In this document: in pieces, positions 45,207 through 53,538 of the stretch
How positions within the stretch are numbered: the stretch's first letter is position 1
Layout of the letters: each line of letters opens with the position of its first letter
Made by a program: the position numbers and the translations under genes
The notes under the pieces: model-generated
Database searches by the model: none
What the model saw: the letters and a program-made list of their open reading frames with translations, nothing else
Told to the model about the DNA's origin: nothing
Assembly (NCBI GenBank): GCA_019359235.1
Contig: JAHHHT010000009.1
Span: 124,001-188,000, forward strand
DNA length: 64,000 bases
Direction of reading: 5' to 3'
From: Oscillatoria princeps RMCB-10
Lineage (GTDB): Bacteria; Cyanobacteriota; Cyanobacteriia; Cyanobacteriales; Oscillatoriaceae

Positions 45207-45989
45207 TCAATCAACTGACTCCGGCTCAATTCCCGCCGCACGCAGCCGCTCTGCTAAGCGCTCAGCCCGCTGCCGCTCTTGCTCAGCACGCTGCTGTTCT
45301 TGTTCAGCACGCTGCCGCTCTTGCTCAGCCCGCTGCTCGGCATCCGTGGCCCGCTGCTCGGCATCCGTGGCCCGCTGCTCCGCTTCTGTGGCCCGCTGCT
45401 GCTGTTCTTCCAGCTGTCGTTGAATTTCCACATAACTTGCAAATCGCTCCCCATTGGGACGGTAAATATGCAACTCCTCCCCTGACAAATCAAAGCGAAT
45501 TCCCAGCCGTGGGCTGACCCAATTATGGAGCGTCTCAATCACCTCCAAACCGGCTTCCGAACGCAACCAGCCACTCAAATCGTTTTTCTGAGGATCGTAC
45601 AGGTAATATTCCTCGACGCCATAGCGATTGTAAAATATCTGTTTTTTGTTCATTTCTGTCTGAGTGTTTCCTGGAGACAGGATCTCAAACACCACCTGCG
45701 GCGCAATATTCCCCTCTCGCCACTGCATGTAAGAGCCCCTGTCCCCCTTCGGCACGCCAAACACTACCATCACGTCAGGAGCTTGACGAATAGTATTATT
45801 ACCCTCCACCGGATACCACAGCAAGTCCCCAGCTACAAATACCATTGCCTCACCGGCAAATAGCCACTCTAAATTGTAATACAGGATCATTATCCAGCGA
45901 AACTGCCTGGTATTGTCTGCCATAGGTTGGCCATCGCTTTCTGGGTAAATTATATTCGTCGCGCTCGGAGATTCTAGTTGAGAAATCAT
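45207..45989 (-). CDS. Uma2-family putative restriction endonuclease
   Basis: 260 residues. The Uma2/DUF820 fold is recognisable from QAPDVMVVFGVPKGDRGSYM (catalytic Asp), PQVVFEILSPGNTQTEMNKK (Glu and distal Lys) and FYNRYGVEEYYLYDP. This is a PD-(D/E)XK nuclease-like family massively expanded in cyanobacteria; biological role unsettled. The C-terminal 70 residues are a charged coiled coil made of seven-residue repeats (ATDAEQR, AEQERQR), encoded by 21-bp tandem DNA repeats. Monocistronic. No methylase or partner next to it. Confidence 0.88.
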   Translation of the reverse strand: MISQLESPSATNIIYPESDGQPMADNTRQFRWIMILYYNLEWLFAGEAMVFVAGDLLWYPVEGNNTIRQAPDVMVVFGVPKGDRGSYMQWREGNIAPQVVFEILSPGNTQTEMNKKQIFYNRYGVEEYYLYDPQKNDLSGWLRSEAGLEVIETLHNWVSPRLGIRFDLSGEELHIYRPNGERFASYVEIQRQLEEQQQRATEAEQRATDAEQRATDAEQRAEQERQRAEQEQQRAEQERQRAERLAERLRAAGIEPESVD

Positions 45990-46177
45990 TCCTCTCGCCT
46001 CCGTTTCAAACTGATTAAGTTTAGTCTAGCACTAGAGCGGAAATTATGCCAGCCGGCAACCTTAGCGAAATAAGCGCCTTGACAAAGGAGGCGGAGCCTC
46101 CAGAGTCGCGTTTCCAGGCAGTAGGGGCGGGTCCCCGTGCCCGCCCCGAAACGAGGGGATTTGAGTTGTGAGAGCGG

Positions 46178-46210
46178 AGAAACCCGGTTTCTTCCAGAAA
46201 CCCGGTTTCT
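46178..46210. repeat. Two tandem AGAAACCCGGTTTCT palindromes
   Basis: Two perfect 15-bp copies at 46178-46192 and 46196-46210, separated by 3 bases, lie about 125 bases upstream of the NACHT gene. Same family as 3443-3540. Confidence 0.85.
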
Positions 46211-46334
46211 GTACCCACCAGCGGAATTTTTGCGTGGTATAATTTTGTAGATAAGTTCTCAGTCTGGGCACCGGCACTTTCTATTTATATAGCTCATTGC
46301 CGGGTCAGCGTTTAGCAGAAGGTCACTTACTTGA

Positions 46335-48308
46335 ATGGCACTCCTTAATTTAGCAGAAATCAAAACCAGGCTCCTTGCCTGTGGGACTGTTGTGTTGGGC
46401 GGGACAGTGGCTGCCGGTGCCCTCACCGGCACGGCACCGATTATAATTGCAGGGGCTGGTGCTGCCGGCATCGCCTCCAGTCTTGCCGGCGGGATGCTGT
46501 CGAATGACCTCGGCGAATTGGCTAACCGGCTCCGGTATGACCAGAATCTCCTCGATAGCAATGATTTGACGCAAGCTGTGGGGCTGGCTGTTGCCCTCGC
46601 TATCTATTCTGTCGCCAAAAACCCCCAATATTCAGCCCACAAAGCGGCTTTGAAGGCAATCGCTAAAAAAAGCGTCACCTACTGGCACACTATTGCCAGA
46701 GCAACGGAAGGCGATCCAAATTACACCGACATTGAAGAGCAGCACCTCCCGGCTCTTTTTTCCGCCAATTCCCAAGATTTGGCCAAGGTGCGGGCGCTCG
46801 ATCTAGAAACTTGGGAGCACGCCACCGGCTGGCTGTGCACTGCGGCTGGGGTGTCTCTCCCCCCTGATGCGATCCAGTACGTCGCTCAAAGGCTGCACGA
46901 GACTTTCCCCAAGGCGTTGCGCCAAGTGCTGGCACACGACGCCGCCCACGGGGGGCAAGCTTTTGCCGGCATGCAGCTGTTGCTGCTGGGCAATATTCTG
47001 GATGGCATTAAGCAATTAAAGGCACAAAATCAGGAGATTGTCAAGGGGTTAGAGGCAGAAATTTCTCGGATTTCGGGGATGGCTTCTGGCATCGGGGATG
47101 GGTTGGGGCAGATTGAGGACTTGCTGCAAGAGATTTGGGAGCGGCTGGGCAGACCTTTGCCGCCGGCTGACCTGAATTTCCGGGAGATTATTGCTGACAA
47201 GACGGATGGGTTTGTCGGGCGGCAATTCGTTTTTGCGGCCATTGAAAATTTCTGCCAAAGCCATCCTAAGGGCTATTTTACCATTGTTGCGCCACCGGGG
47301 GCCGGCAAGAGCGCTATCCTCGCTGAGTACGTTTTGTGGAATGAGTGCGTCGCCTATTTTAACATGCGCTCTGCGGGCATCACCAGCACGGGTGATTTCC
47401 TCAACAGTGTCTGCAAGCAGTTAATTGACCGCTACGACTTGCCCTATGAAACTCCGCTGCACCCGGACAGTATGAAGAATGGCAATTTCTTGTCGAATCT
47501 GCTGGCGGAGGCGAGCAAAAAGCTGAAGCTGGGAGAGCGACTGGCGATTGCGGTTGACGCGCTGGATGAGGTGGATTTGAACAGCCAGAATGCCGGTGCT
47601 AATGTGCTTTACCTGCCAGAGGTGCTGCCGGATGGGGTCTATTTTATCCTGACGCGGCGACCGGAGGACGTGCCTTTTCGGATTAACCCGCAGACGCGGC
47701 ATCTGGTGTTTGACTTGCAAGATTACCCGCAAGAGAGTTTAGCCGATATCCAGACTTATATTCGCGGGGTGACTGGGCGTCCCCAACTGCGGGCGTGGAT
47801 GGATGAGCGGCGGATGGCTGTAGAGGAGTTTATCACAAAACTGGCGGCTAAGAGCGAGAATAATTTCATGTACCTGCGGTTTGTGCTGCCAGAGATTGAG
47901 GGGGGCGCGTACCGGGATTTGGATAAGATTGAGAATCTGCCCCAAGGGTTGCAGGATTACTACCGCGACGATCACTGGCGGCGCATGGGGATGGAAGACG
48001 GGCGGCTGTTTGAGGTGAAGATTAATATTGTGTGCATTCTGGGGGAAGTCCGCCAGCCGGTTTCGCGGGGGTTGCTGGCTAAGTTAGCCGGTGAGAGTGA
48101 GAAAACAGTGCAGAAGGTGCTGACAGAGTGGGAGCAGTTCCTGTACCCTGAGGAAATTAAGGGAGAAACCCGCTACAGGATTTATCACAGCAGTTTCCGC
48201 GATTTTCTCTACAGTCAGGAGATTGTGCAGGCTCCTGATGAGAAGCGTCGGGAAATTAACGCTCGGATTGCGAAGGCTCTGATGGGGGGGTTGTGGGAGG
48301 ATGAGTAA
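46335..48308 (+). CDS. STAND/NACHT-type ATPase with glycine-rich hydrophobic N-terminus
   Basis: 657 residues. The N-terminal ~60 contain two hydrophobic, glycine/alanine-rich segments (about 14-33 and 35-57) that could insert into a membrane. A helical region (about 60-285) precedes the ATPase module: Walker A APPGAGKSA near 318, Walker B LAIAVDALDEVD near 412, FILTRRPED sensor-like motif. The winged-helix-like C-terminal part ends in YHSSFRDFLYSQEI, typical of NACHT proteins. The sequence stops mid-domain and overlaps the ATG of a WD40 gene by eight bases; related cyanobacterial proteins are single chains. STAND proteins sense and respond to invaders or stress, so a conflict-system role is plausible. 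Confidence 0.85.
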   Translation: MALLNLAEIKTRLLACGTVVLGGTVAAGALTGTAPIIIAGAGAAGIASSLAGGMLSNDLGELANRLRYDQNLLDSNDLTQAVGLAVALAIYSVAKNPQYSAHKAALKAIAKKSVTYWHTIARATEGDPNYTDIEEQHLPALFSANSQDLAKVRALDLETWEHATGWLCTAAGVSLPPDAIQYVAQRLHETFPKALRQVLAHDAAHGGQAFAGMQLLLLGNILDGIKQLKAQNQEIVKGLEAEISRISGMASGIGDGLGQIEDLLQEIWERLGRPLPPADLNFREIIADKTDGFVGRQFVFAAIENFCQSHPKGYFTIVAPPGAGKSAILAEYVLWNECVAYFNMRSAGITSTGDFLNSVCKQLIDRYDLPYETPLHPDSMKNGNFLSNLLAEASKKLKLGERLAIAVDALDEVDLNSQNAGANVLYLPEVLPDGVYFILTRRPEDVPFRINPQTRHLVFDLQDYPQESLADIQTYIRGVTGRPQLRAWMDERRMAVEEFITKLAAKSENNFMYLRFVLPEIEGGAYRDLDKIENLPQGLQDYYRDDHWRRMGMEDGRLFEVKINIVCILGEVRQPVSRGLLAKLAGESEKTVQKVLTEWEQFLYPEEIKGETRYRIYHSSFRDFLYSQEIVQAPDEKRREINARIAKALMGGLWEDE

Positions 48309-49401
48309 AATTCGCGAGTGGTTGGCGGGTGCGTCGCCGGAAGAGAGAGAGCAGCGCTTGCTGTCACCGGCATATCTAGCAGCTGCCGGCGATCTCAATC
48401 AATTGTACGACTTGCTGACTGATTTCGACTTCATTCAGGCGAAGGTGGACGCCTTGGGGGTGCAGCCGGCGATTCAGGATTGCCGGTTAGTGACCGATTC
48501 TGGCGGGTTACTCTGTGAGTCACAAACAAAGACTCTGAAATTGATTCAAGGGGCGCTGGATCTCTCGGCGCATGTGTTGCAACGGGATAAGACGCAATTG
48601 GCGGGGCAATTGCTGGGGCGGTTGCTGTCTTTTGAAGTGCCAGACATTCAAAACCTTCTGGAGGCGGCAAAACAGTCGAAAGAAAAACCCTGGCTGCGCC
48701 TCTTGACACCTAGCCTCACACCCCCAGGAGGAGCGCCGGTAAGCACCCTCACGGGGCATACCGGCTCCGTAAATGCAGTCGCCCTGACGCCGGATGGGAA
48801 AACTGCGGTTTCCGCTTCAAACGATAGAACCCTGAAAGTCTGGGATTTGCGTTCCGGGGAGCTGAAAAGCACCCTCACGGGGCATACTGACATGGTACGA
48901 GCAGTCGCCGTGACGCCGGATGGGAAAACTGCGGTTTCAGCTTCATCCGATAACACCCTGAAAGTCTGGGATTTGCTTTCTGGGGAGTCGAAAAGCACCC
49001 TCACGGGGCATACTGACGAGGTAAATGCAGTCGCCCTGACGCCGGATGGGAAAACTGCGGTTTCAGCTTCAGACGATAGAACCCTGAAAGTCTGGGATTT
49101 GCTTTCTGGGGAGCCGAGATGCACTCTCACCGGCCATACTTACAGAGTAAATTCAGTCGCCGTGACGCCGGATGGGAAAACTGCGGTTTCCGCTTCAAGG
49201 GATAACACGCTTAAAGTCTGGGATTTCTTTTCCGGGGAGGAGGTTGCTTGTTTCACCGGCGACTCTGCGTTACTTTGCTGTGCTGTCGCGCCAGATGGGG
49301 TGACAGTGGTGGCGGGGGATAAGTTAGGGCGGGTGCATTTCCTGCGCTTGGAGGGGCACACCGGCACCCCCGCCGCAAGAGACAACCCCCGCCGCCGGTA
49401 A
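48301..49401 (+). CDS. WD40-repeat protein, sensor half of a split NACHT-WD40 protein
   Basis: 366 residues. Residues 1-140 (LLSPAYLAAAGDLNQLYDLL, FIQAKVDALGVQPAIQD, LIQGALDLSAHVL) look like the helical segment that in single-chain NACHT-WD40 proteins joins the ATPase to the propeller. Four nearly identical 42-residue WD40 repeats (TLTGHT...VAVTPDGKTAVSAS...TLKVWD) follow, then a diverged last blade. A normal propeller has about seven blades, so the array is short. The reading frame is shifted by one relative to the NACHT gene. A 7-G run at 48284-48290 is a candidate slip site: with six Gs the two frames join. Either translational coupling or slippage could yield both products. Confidence 0.85.
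   Translation: MSKIREWLAGASPEEREQRLLSPAYLAAAGDLNQLYDLLTDFDFIQAKVDALGVQPAIQDCRLVTDSGGLLCESQTKTLKLIQGALDLSAHVLQRDKTQLAGQLLGRLLSFEVPDIQNLLEAAKQSKEKPWLRLLTPSLTPPGGAPVSTLTGHTGSVNAVALTPDGKTAVSASNDRTLKVWDLRSGELKSTLTGHTDMVRAVAVTPDGKTAVSASSDNTLKVWDLLSGESKSTLTGHTDEVNAVALTPDGKTAVSASDDRTLKVWDLLSGEPRCTLTGHTYRVNSVAVTPDGKTAVSASRDNTLKVWDFFSGEEVACFTGDSALLCCAVAPDGVTVVAGDKLGRVHFLRLEGHTGTPAARDNPRRR
48742..49245 (+). repeat. Four 126-bp WD40 tandem DNA repeats
   Basis: Unit starts at 48742, 48868, 48994 and 49120, exactly 126 bases apart (42 codons). Copies are very similar at DNA level, e.g. TGACGCCGGATGGGAAAACT in each. Variation is concentrated at the predicted blade surface positions (SVNAVAL/MVRAVAV/EVNAVAL/RVNSVAV). 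Confidence 0.85.
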
Positions 49402-49466
49402 GGTGGCAAAAATAGCGGCAAAATGCCGGTGGTTTGACAGCCGGTGGGATGTGCGGCTAAGTTGCT

Positions 49467-50010
49467 ATAAAGAGGGCGTTAGCGCAGCGGCTGCGCCAGC
49501 AGCTAGCATTGGCGAAGCGAACTATCGGGCGGAGTCGTAAAGATCCTCCCGCCAATGCGAAAGCCCCTACACTGAATCTCCTGTAGGGGCTTTCGCATGA
49601 GCGCGACTATTTGTGCAATTAGTGAAAAGATGTGATTCGCTCATGCTTCGCCCTTCCCCCTTTTCGTTGGGAAGTAAAGAGGGCGTTAGCGCAGCGGCTG
49701 CGCCAGCAGCTAGCATTGGCGAAGCGAACTATCGGGCGGAGTCGTAAAGATCCGAAAGCGCCAATGCGAAAGCCCCTACACTGAATCTCCTGTAGGGGCT
49801 TTCGCATGAGCGCGACTATTTGTGCAATTAGTGAAAAGATGTGATTCGCTCATGCTTCGCCCTTCCCCCTTTTCGCTGGGAAGTAAAGAGGGCGTTAGCG
49901 CAGCGGCTGCGCCAGCAGCTAGCATTGGCGAAGCGAACTATCGGGCGGAGTAGTAAAGCTCCGAAAGCGCCAATGCTTCGCCCTTTCCCCTTTTCGCTGG
50001 GAAGTAAAGA
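49467..50010. repeat. Three-copy ~208-bp tandem repeat with stable hairpins
   Basis: Units begin with AAAGAGGGCGTTAGCGCAGC at 49469, 49676 and 49885 (periods 207 and 209); the third is shortened to about 120 bases. Each full unit contains a possible hairpin CGCAGCGGCTGCG, then GCGAAAGCCCCTAC and GTAGGGGCTTTCGC as a 14-bp perfect inverted repeat (49556-49597; 49764-49808), and CGCTCATGCTTCGCCCTTCC. Not coding: open frames on both strands just follow the repeat. It lies downstream of the NACHT-WD40 pair. Confidence 0.85.
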
Positions 50011-50490
50011 GAAGCCGGCATCTCCTTCTCCACCGCCACCAAAGAATAAAGGCTTTACGTTTGACTGCCTGCCGGTGCCGGTGGGCCACAGGTGCCGGCC
50101 TTATATGCGCACACCTTTTCCATTATTCACAGTCTAACACAAATTCTGCCAATTGCAAGGGGGGAAAGGCAAAAATTTTCGAGAAGATTTTGGCAGGAGC
50201 CGGTGGAGTTTCCTGGCGGGCGTCTCCCCTAAGGAGCCTTGCTGTGAGTCTTCCATGATGCGCCATGCCATGAGCGCCATGCCATGAGCGCCATGCCATT
50301 AATGTCCTCACCTAAGTGGCTACTGCTATAGCGTTTCTCATATTAGTGCGCTACGTTTCGATCGGGACGCACGACTTCGGGGGGGGGAGACATAAAAAAT
50401 AGGGTGGGTTAACCAAAGGGGAACCCACCCTACAGTTTCAGGGAGACAAGGGGCGACACGCGCCCCTGTGATAAAGATGCCGGTGTTAGC
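50011..50490. other. Non-coding stretch between the two repeat arrays
   Basis: No gene. It includes tandem units of CATGAGCGCCATGC at 50257-50300 that run into an inverted A-type 29-bp element end (50302-50330), identical in sequence to the end at 40960. At 50402-50438 TAGGGTGGGTT and AACCCACCCTA form an 11-bp inverted repeat of a dispersed type (compare 56036-56066). Confidence 0.6.
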
Positions 50491-50826
50491 GTTCGAGCTC
50501 CGAGCTCCATCGTTCGAGCTCCGAGCTCCATCGTTCGAGCTCCGAGCTCCATCGTTCGAGCTCCGAGCTCCATCGTTCGAGCTCTGAGCTCCATCAGTCG
50601 AGCTCAGAGCTCCATCATTCGAGCTTCGAGCTCCATCAGTCGAGCTCTGAGCTCCATCAGTCGAGCTCAGAGCTCCATCGTCCGAGCTCAGAGCTCCATC
50701 GTCCGAGCTCCGAGCTCCATCGTCCGAGCTCCGAGCTCCATCGTCCGAGCTCCGAGCTCCATCGTCCGAGCTCCGAGCTCCATCGTCCGAGCTCCGAACT
50801 CCATCGTCCGAGCTCCGAGCTCCATC
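50491..50826. repeat. Sixteen 21-bp tandem repeats with a GAGCTCNGAGCTC palindrome
   Basis: Exactly 16 units of 21 bp, consensus GTTCGAGCTCCGAGCTCCAT followed by C. Each contains two SacI-type GAGCTC sites forming a 13-bp palindrome with one variable centre base (C, T or A). Units differ in the first half (GTTC, AGTC, GTCC, ATTC) and the centre base. Stop codons arise in the GAGCTCAGAGCTC units, so no long coding frame. No spacers, so not a CRISPR. It lies 48 bases past the stop codon of the next minus-strand gene. Confidence 0.9.
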
Positions 50827-50873
50827 AGCCGGTAGAGACGCGACAGGTCCCGTCTCTAGAAGTCTCCCCTCCC

Positions 50874-51338
50874 CTAAACCGGCGGCTGGGCTTTCGGGGG
50901 TTTGCGGGAGAACCGCCGCGCCAGATCGTCAATAACGCTATCCAAACCGCTCACTTTACCGCCGGCTTTCGCATAGCTATATACTGATAGAGCGGCGGCA
51001 TACGCCTCACTACCCACCTCCATATAGGTATCTTCCACTAGCTCGTGCAGCTGCGTCAGCGCTTGCACCACCGGATACAGCGCCTCAAACAGCTGCACGT
51101 CGCGCCGCATTTCCTCCACATCAAAGGATCTTGGCAGAATGTCGGGATTTTGCGCTGCGACTTCCAGCGCTTTGCTGACAAACGCCCGACTCTTATCCCC
51201 CATTTTGGGTAGAGTTCGCCTGTCATCCGGGGTCAAGTCAATCAAAAAGGGCAACTTTTCCCGAATCGTCGCAATTGCTGCCATCACCGCCTCGCGATCC
51301 GCTTGAGAGAGACTGGCGCTAATCAGATTTTCTGGCAT
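50874..51338 (-). CDS. Conserved-looking cytoplasmic protein of unknown function
   Basis: 154 residues from the ATG at 51338 (MPENLISASLSQADREAVMA); the open frame goes 46 codons further up but without a plausible start. All-helical: AIREKL-like segments, LIDLTPDDRRTLPKMGDKSRAFVSKALEVAA written here as LIDLTPDDRRTLPKMG and KSRAFVSKALEVAA, and VEDTYMEVGSEAYAAALSVY. No known motif. A protein of this type appears to recur in bacteria as an uncharacterised small cytoplasmic protein. It is the last of three same-strand genes, with 146 bases to the next one up. Function unknown. Confidence 0.7.
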   Translation of the reverse strand: MPENLISASLSQADREAVMAAIATIREKLPFLIDLTPDDRRTLPKMGDKSRAFVSKALEVAAQNPDILPRSFDVEEMRRDVQLFEALYPVVQALTQLHELVEDTYMEVGSEAYAAALSVYSYAKAGGKVSGLDSVIDDLARRFSRKPPKAQPPV

Positions 51339-51484
51339 TTTTGCCGCTCCATACGTCCTGTACTGGCAAATTATACGAGTCGTGAGGTAATTTTTCAGGA
51401 CAGCCGGTGGGAGAGCGCCATTGCGATTGCCTTGGGAAAGGTAGCAGATGAAAAGCCCGTCACATAGACGGCTCAACCCACCGG

Positions 51485-51643
51485 CTATTTTGCAGCCGCA
51501 GCGCGTTTAGCTTCTGCCCTCAGCCGCCACTTTTCCGATAGAGAAACTATTCCCTGACACATCTCTCTGGCTTTTTGTTCCGCTTCTTTTGCCAGCTCCA
51601 GAATTTCTAGGAGTTCCTTTTCAGCCGCTTCTTTCTGTGTCAT
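51485..51643 (-). CDS. Very small charged helical protein
   Basis: 52 residues: MTQKEAAEKELLEILELAKE, then AEQKAREMCQGIVSLSEKW and RLRAEAKRAAAAK. It is a single amphipathic, highly charged helix. The start codon overlaps the stop of the upstream gene by four bases (ATGA at 51640-51643), which argues strongly for translational coupling and a real product. No family recognised. Confidence 0.65.
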   Translation of the reverse strand: MTQKEAAEKELLEILELAKEAEQKAREMCQGIVSLSEKWRLRAEAKRAAAAK

Positions 51644-51990
51644 TGCAACTTCTCCAAACGATTTTTAACTCCACTGACTTCGGTTTTAGTTTCCAGCACT
51701 CGAACCAGCTGTGTTGCCAAACTTTCTGCGGCCTCCTTAACTGTCTCCTTTGCAGTCACTTCAGAGAGCGAAATATCCTCCTGAAGATTCGGAATCCGGT
51801 TTCTGGATGCCTCTGCAAAAAATAGAGCGGTTTTCAAGGATGCCAAAAGCTGGAGCGCTGTGAAATTATTGGGAAAGCGCTCCAAAATAGTTGTGGTGAG
51901 GGCAAGCCCGTCCGTGGCTTCCCGCTCAATCTCATTAAATTCCTGGTTCAATCTCTCAATGAGACCGGCAATTTCTGATGGAATAGACAT
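51640..51990 (-). CDS. Small helical protein of unknown function
   Basis: 116 residues, all-helical and acidic (IAGLIERLNQEFNEIEREAT; VTAKETVKEAAESLATQLVR). No signal peptide, membrane span or metal site. It is the first gene of a coupled pair with the 52-residue protein and probably co-transcribed with the 154-residue gene further down. Such small coiled-coil operons can encode regulatory or toxin-antitoxin-like complexes, but nothing in the sequence proves that. Function unknown. Confidence 0.65.
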   Translation of the reverse strand: MSIPSEIAGLIERLNQEFNEIEREATDGLALTTTILERFPNNFTALQLLASLKTALFFAEASRNRIPNLQEDISLSEVTAKETVKEAAESLATQLVRVLETKTEVSGVKNRLEKLQ

Positions 51991-52185
51991 AGATTTTTAC
52001 TTAGCATAAAATAGGGGAGATGTCAAGCAATCTAGCGCCGGCACGGGTGCGCCGGTGGGGCTAGAGCCCAGCTGCTTTCCGGCGTGCGAAGCGAACGCAC
52101 CCCTCCCGAAAAACAACAAGCCCGCGCAGGCGGGCTTTGTTGGGACAGCGGCAGGTTTCAACCGGGCGTATTTCTTTCGACTGCC

Positions 52186-52233
52186 GGCATCCCAGAAAGC
52201 CGGCATCCCAGAAAGCTGGCATCCCAGAAAGCC
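52186..52233. repeat. Three 16-bp tandem repeats
   Basis: GGCATCCCAGAAAGC(C/T) repeated three times between the end of the Ctp protease gene and the small-protein operon. Probably a recent local duplication. Confidence 0.85.
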
Positions 52234-52242
52234 TGCACCCAT

Positions 52243-53538
52243 CTACTGGGCAGCAACCGGCTTGCTGGGGATTTGAGCTTGCAGAACGGTGAGGGCGCGG
52301 GCGTAGCAGGGGTCGTCCTTAGTGGCGAGAGCATTCGGGTTAGACGCCAGCTGCTTCATTTGATCTTCGGTGATCTCAACCTTGACATCAGGCGTAATCC
52401 CCTTATGGCTGATATCCGTTCCGTTGGGCGTGTAGTAGTGAGCGATCGTCACCGCCAAACCGGAGCCGTCAGACAGAGAGTGCACCGACTGCACCAGCGC
52501 CTTCCCGAAGGTTTGACTGCCGATAATCGTAGCGCGACTATTATCTTTCAAAGCTCCGGATAAAATCTCGCTGGCGCTCGCCGAGTTGCCATCCACCAGA
52601 ACCGCCAAAGGCAACTCCGTCATAGCGGTCTGATTGGCCTTAATTTCCTCGTCGTGTCCCTGCCGGTCTACCGTGCGAACGATAGATCCCTTGCCCATCC
52701 ACATGCGGGCAATATCAATACTCGCATACAGCAACCCACCGGGATTTCCCCGCAAGTCGAGGACATAGGCATCCACCTTTTGAGTGCCGAGAGTCTCAAT
52801 CGCCCGCTGCATCTGCTCTGCAGCGTGGCTGCTGAACTCCTGCAAGCGGATATAACCCACTCGCGTCTTGCCTTCCTGTTTCAGAGTGTAACGCACCGTG
52901 GGCAGTTCAATCCGAGCCCGGGTGAGCGTCACATCAAAGATCCCCTTCCCCTGGCGCGAAAGTTGCAAACTCACATCGGTGCCCACCTGACCCCGGATCA
53001 GCTTAGCCGCCTCTTCCACACTCATGCCCTGAGTGGGTTTGCCATCAATCAGCAAAATTTGATCCGCGACTTGGATGCCGGCTTTGAGGGCTGGGGAATT
53101 CTCAATCGGCTCCACCACAGTGATCAGCTTGGTTTTCTCATTCTGTTCCAGCCGCAGCCCCACCCCTGACAGTTCGCCAGAAGTTTGGTTAGTCAGCGCC
53201 TCATACTGATCCGGGTCCATGAAGCGGGTGTAAGGATCTCCCAATTTCTCCAAAGCTTGCCGGAGGGAAACATAAGCCTGTTCGCGAGACGTGTAGTTTT
53301 TATTCAGGAGGTCTTGCCGAACCCGCTGCCAATCAACTTTATTAAAACTGCCATCTACATAGTCCCGATTAACAATTTGCCAGGCTTCATCCAAAATCGT
53401 TTTCGGACTGTCCTGGAGTGCCGCCCGCACTGAGCGACTCAGCCCGGGAAGGAACAGACTAATGGTAGCAGTTGTCGCGAGGGCCCCAACAAACAGGACG
53501 ACTTGGGGGAGCAGGAAGCGTTTTGGGGATGACTTCAT
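52243..53538 (-). CDS. C-terminal processing protease (S41, CtpA/B/C-type)
   Basis: 431 residues from the ATG at 53538; the 10 extra upstream codons to the first ATG lack support. An N-terminal signal/anchor is at about 8-35 (VVLFVGALATTATISLFLPG). Then DPYTRFMDPDQYEAL, a PDZ domain at about 120-210 (GVGLRLEQ, PALKAGIQVADQILLIDG, VEEAAKLIRG), and the S41 catalytic core with YVLDLRGNPGG, catalytic Ser in VDGNSASASEILSGAL, and Lys in GSQTFGKALVQ. Cyanobacterial paralogues CtpA, CtpB and CtpC act in the lumen or periplasm; CtpA matures the D1 protein of photosystem II. Which paralogue this is cannot be settled here. Confidence 0.92.
   Translation of the reverse strand: MKSSPKRFLLPQVVLFVGALATTATISLFLPGLSRSVRAALQDSPKTILDEAWQIVNRDYVDGSFNKVDWQRVRQDLLNKNYTSREQAYVSLRQALEKLGDPYTRFMDPDQYEALTNQTSGELSGVGLRLEQNEKTKLITVVEPIENSPALKAGIQVADQILLIDGKPTQGMSVEEAAKLIRGQVGTDVSLQLSRQGKGIFDVTLTRARIELPTVRYTLKQEGKTRVGYIRLQEFSSHAAEQMQRAIETLGTQKVDAYVLDLRGNPGGLLYASIDIARMWMGKGSIVRTVDRQGHDEEIKANQTAMTELPLAVLVDGNSASASEILSGALKDNSRATIIGSQTFGKALVQSVHSLSDGSGLAVTIAHYYTPNGTDISHKGITPDVKVEITEDQMKQLASNPNALATKDDPCYARALTVLQAQIPSKPVAAQ

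Noticed and set aside
49467-50010. Coding potential of the 208-bp repeats
   Set aside because: Open frames simply follow the repeat period, lack starts with ribosome sites, and contain the hairpin arms in non-synonymous register.
50491-50826. Possible CRISPR array
   Set aside because: The 21-bp units are contiguous with no unique spacers, the repeat is internally palindromic, and no cas gene is near.
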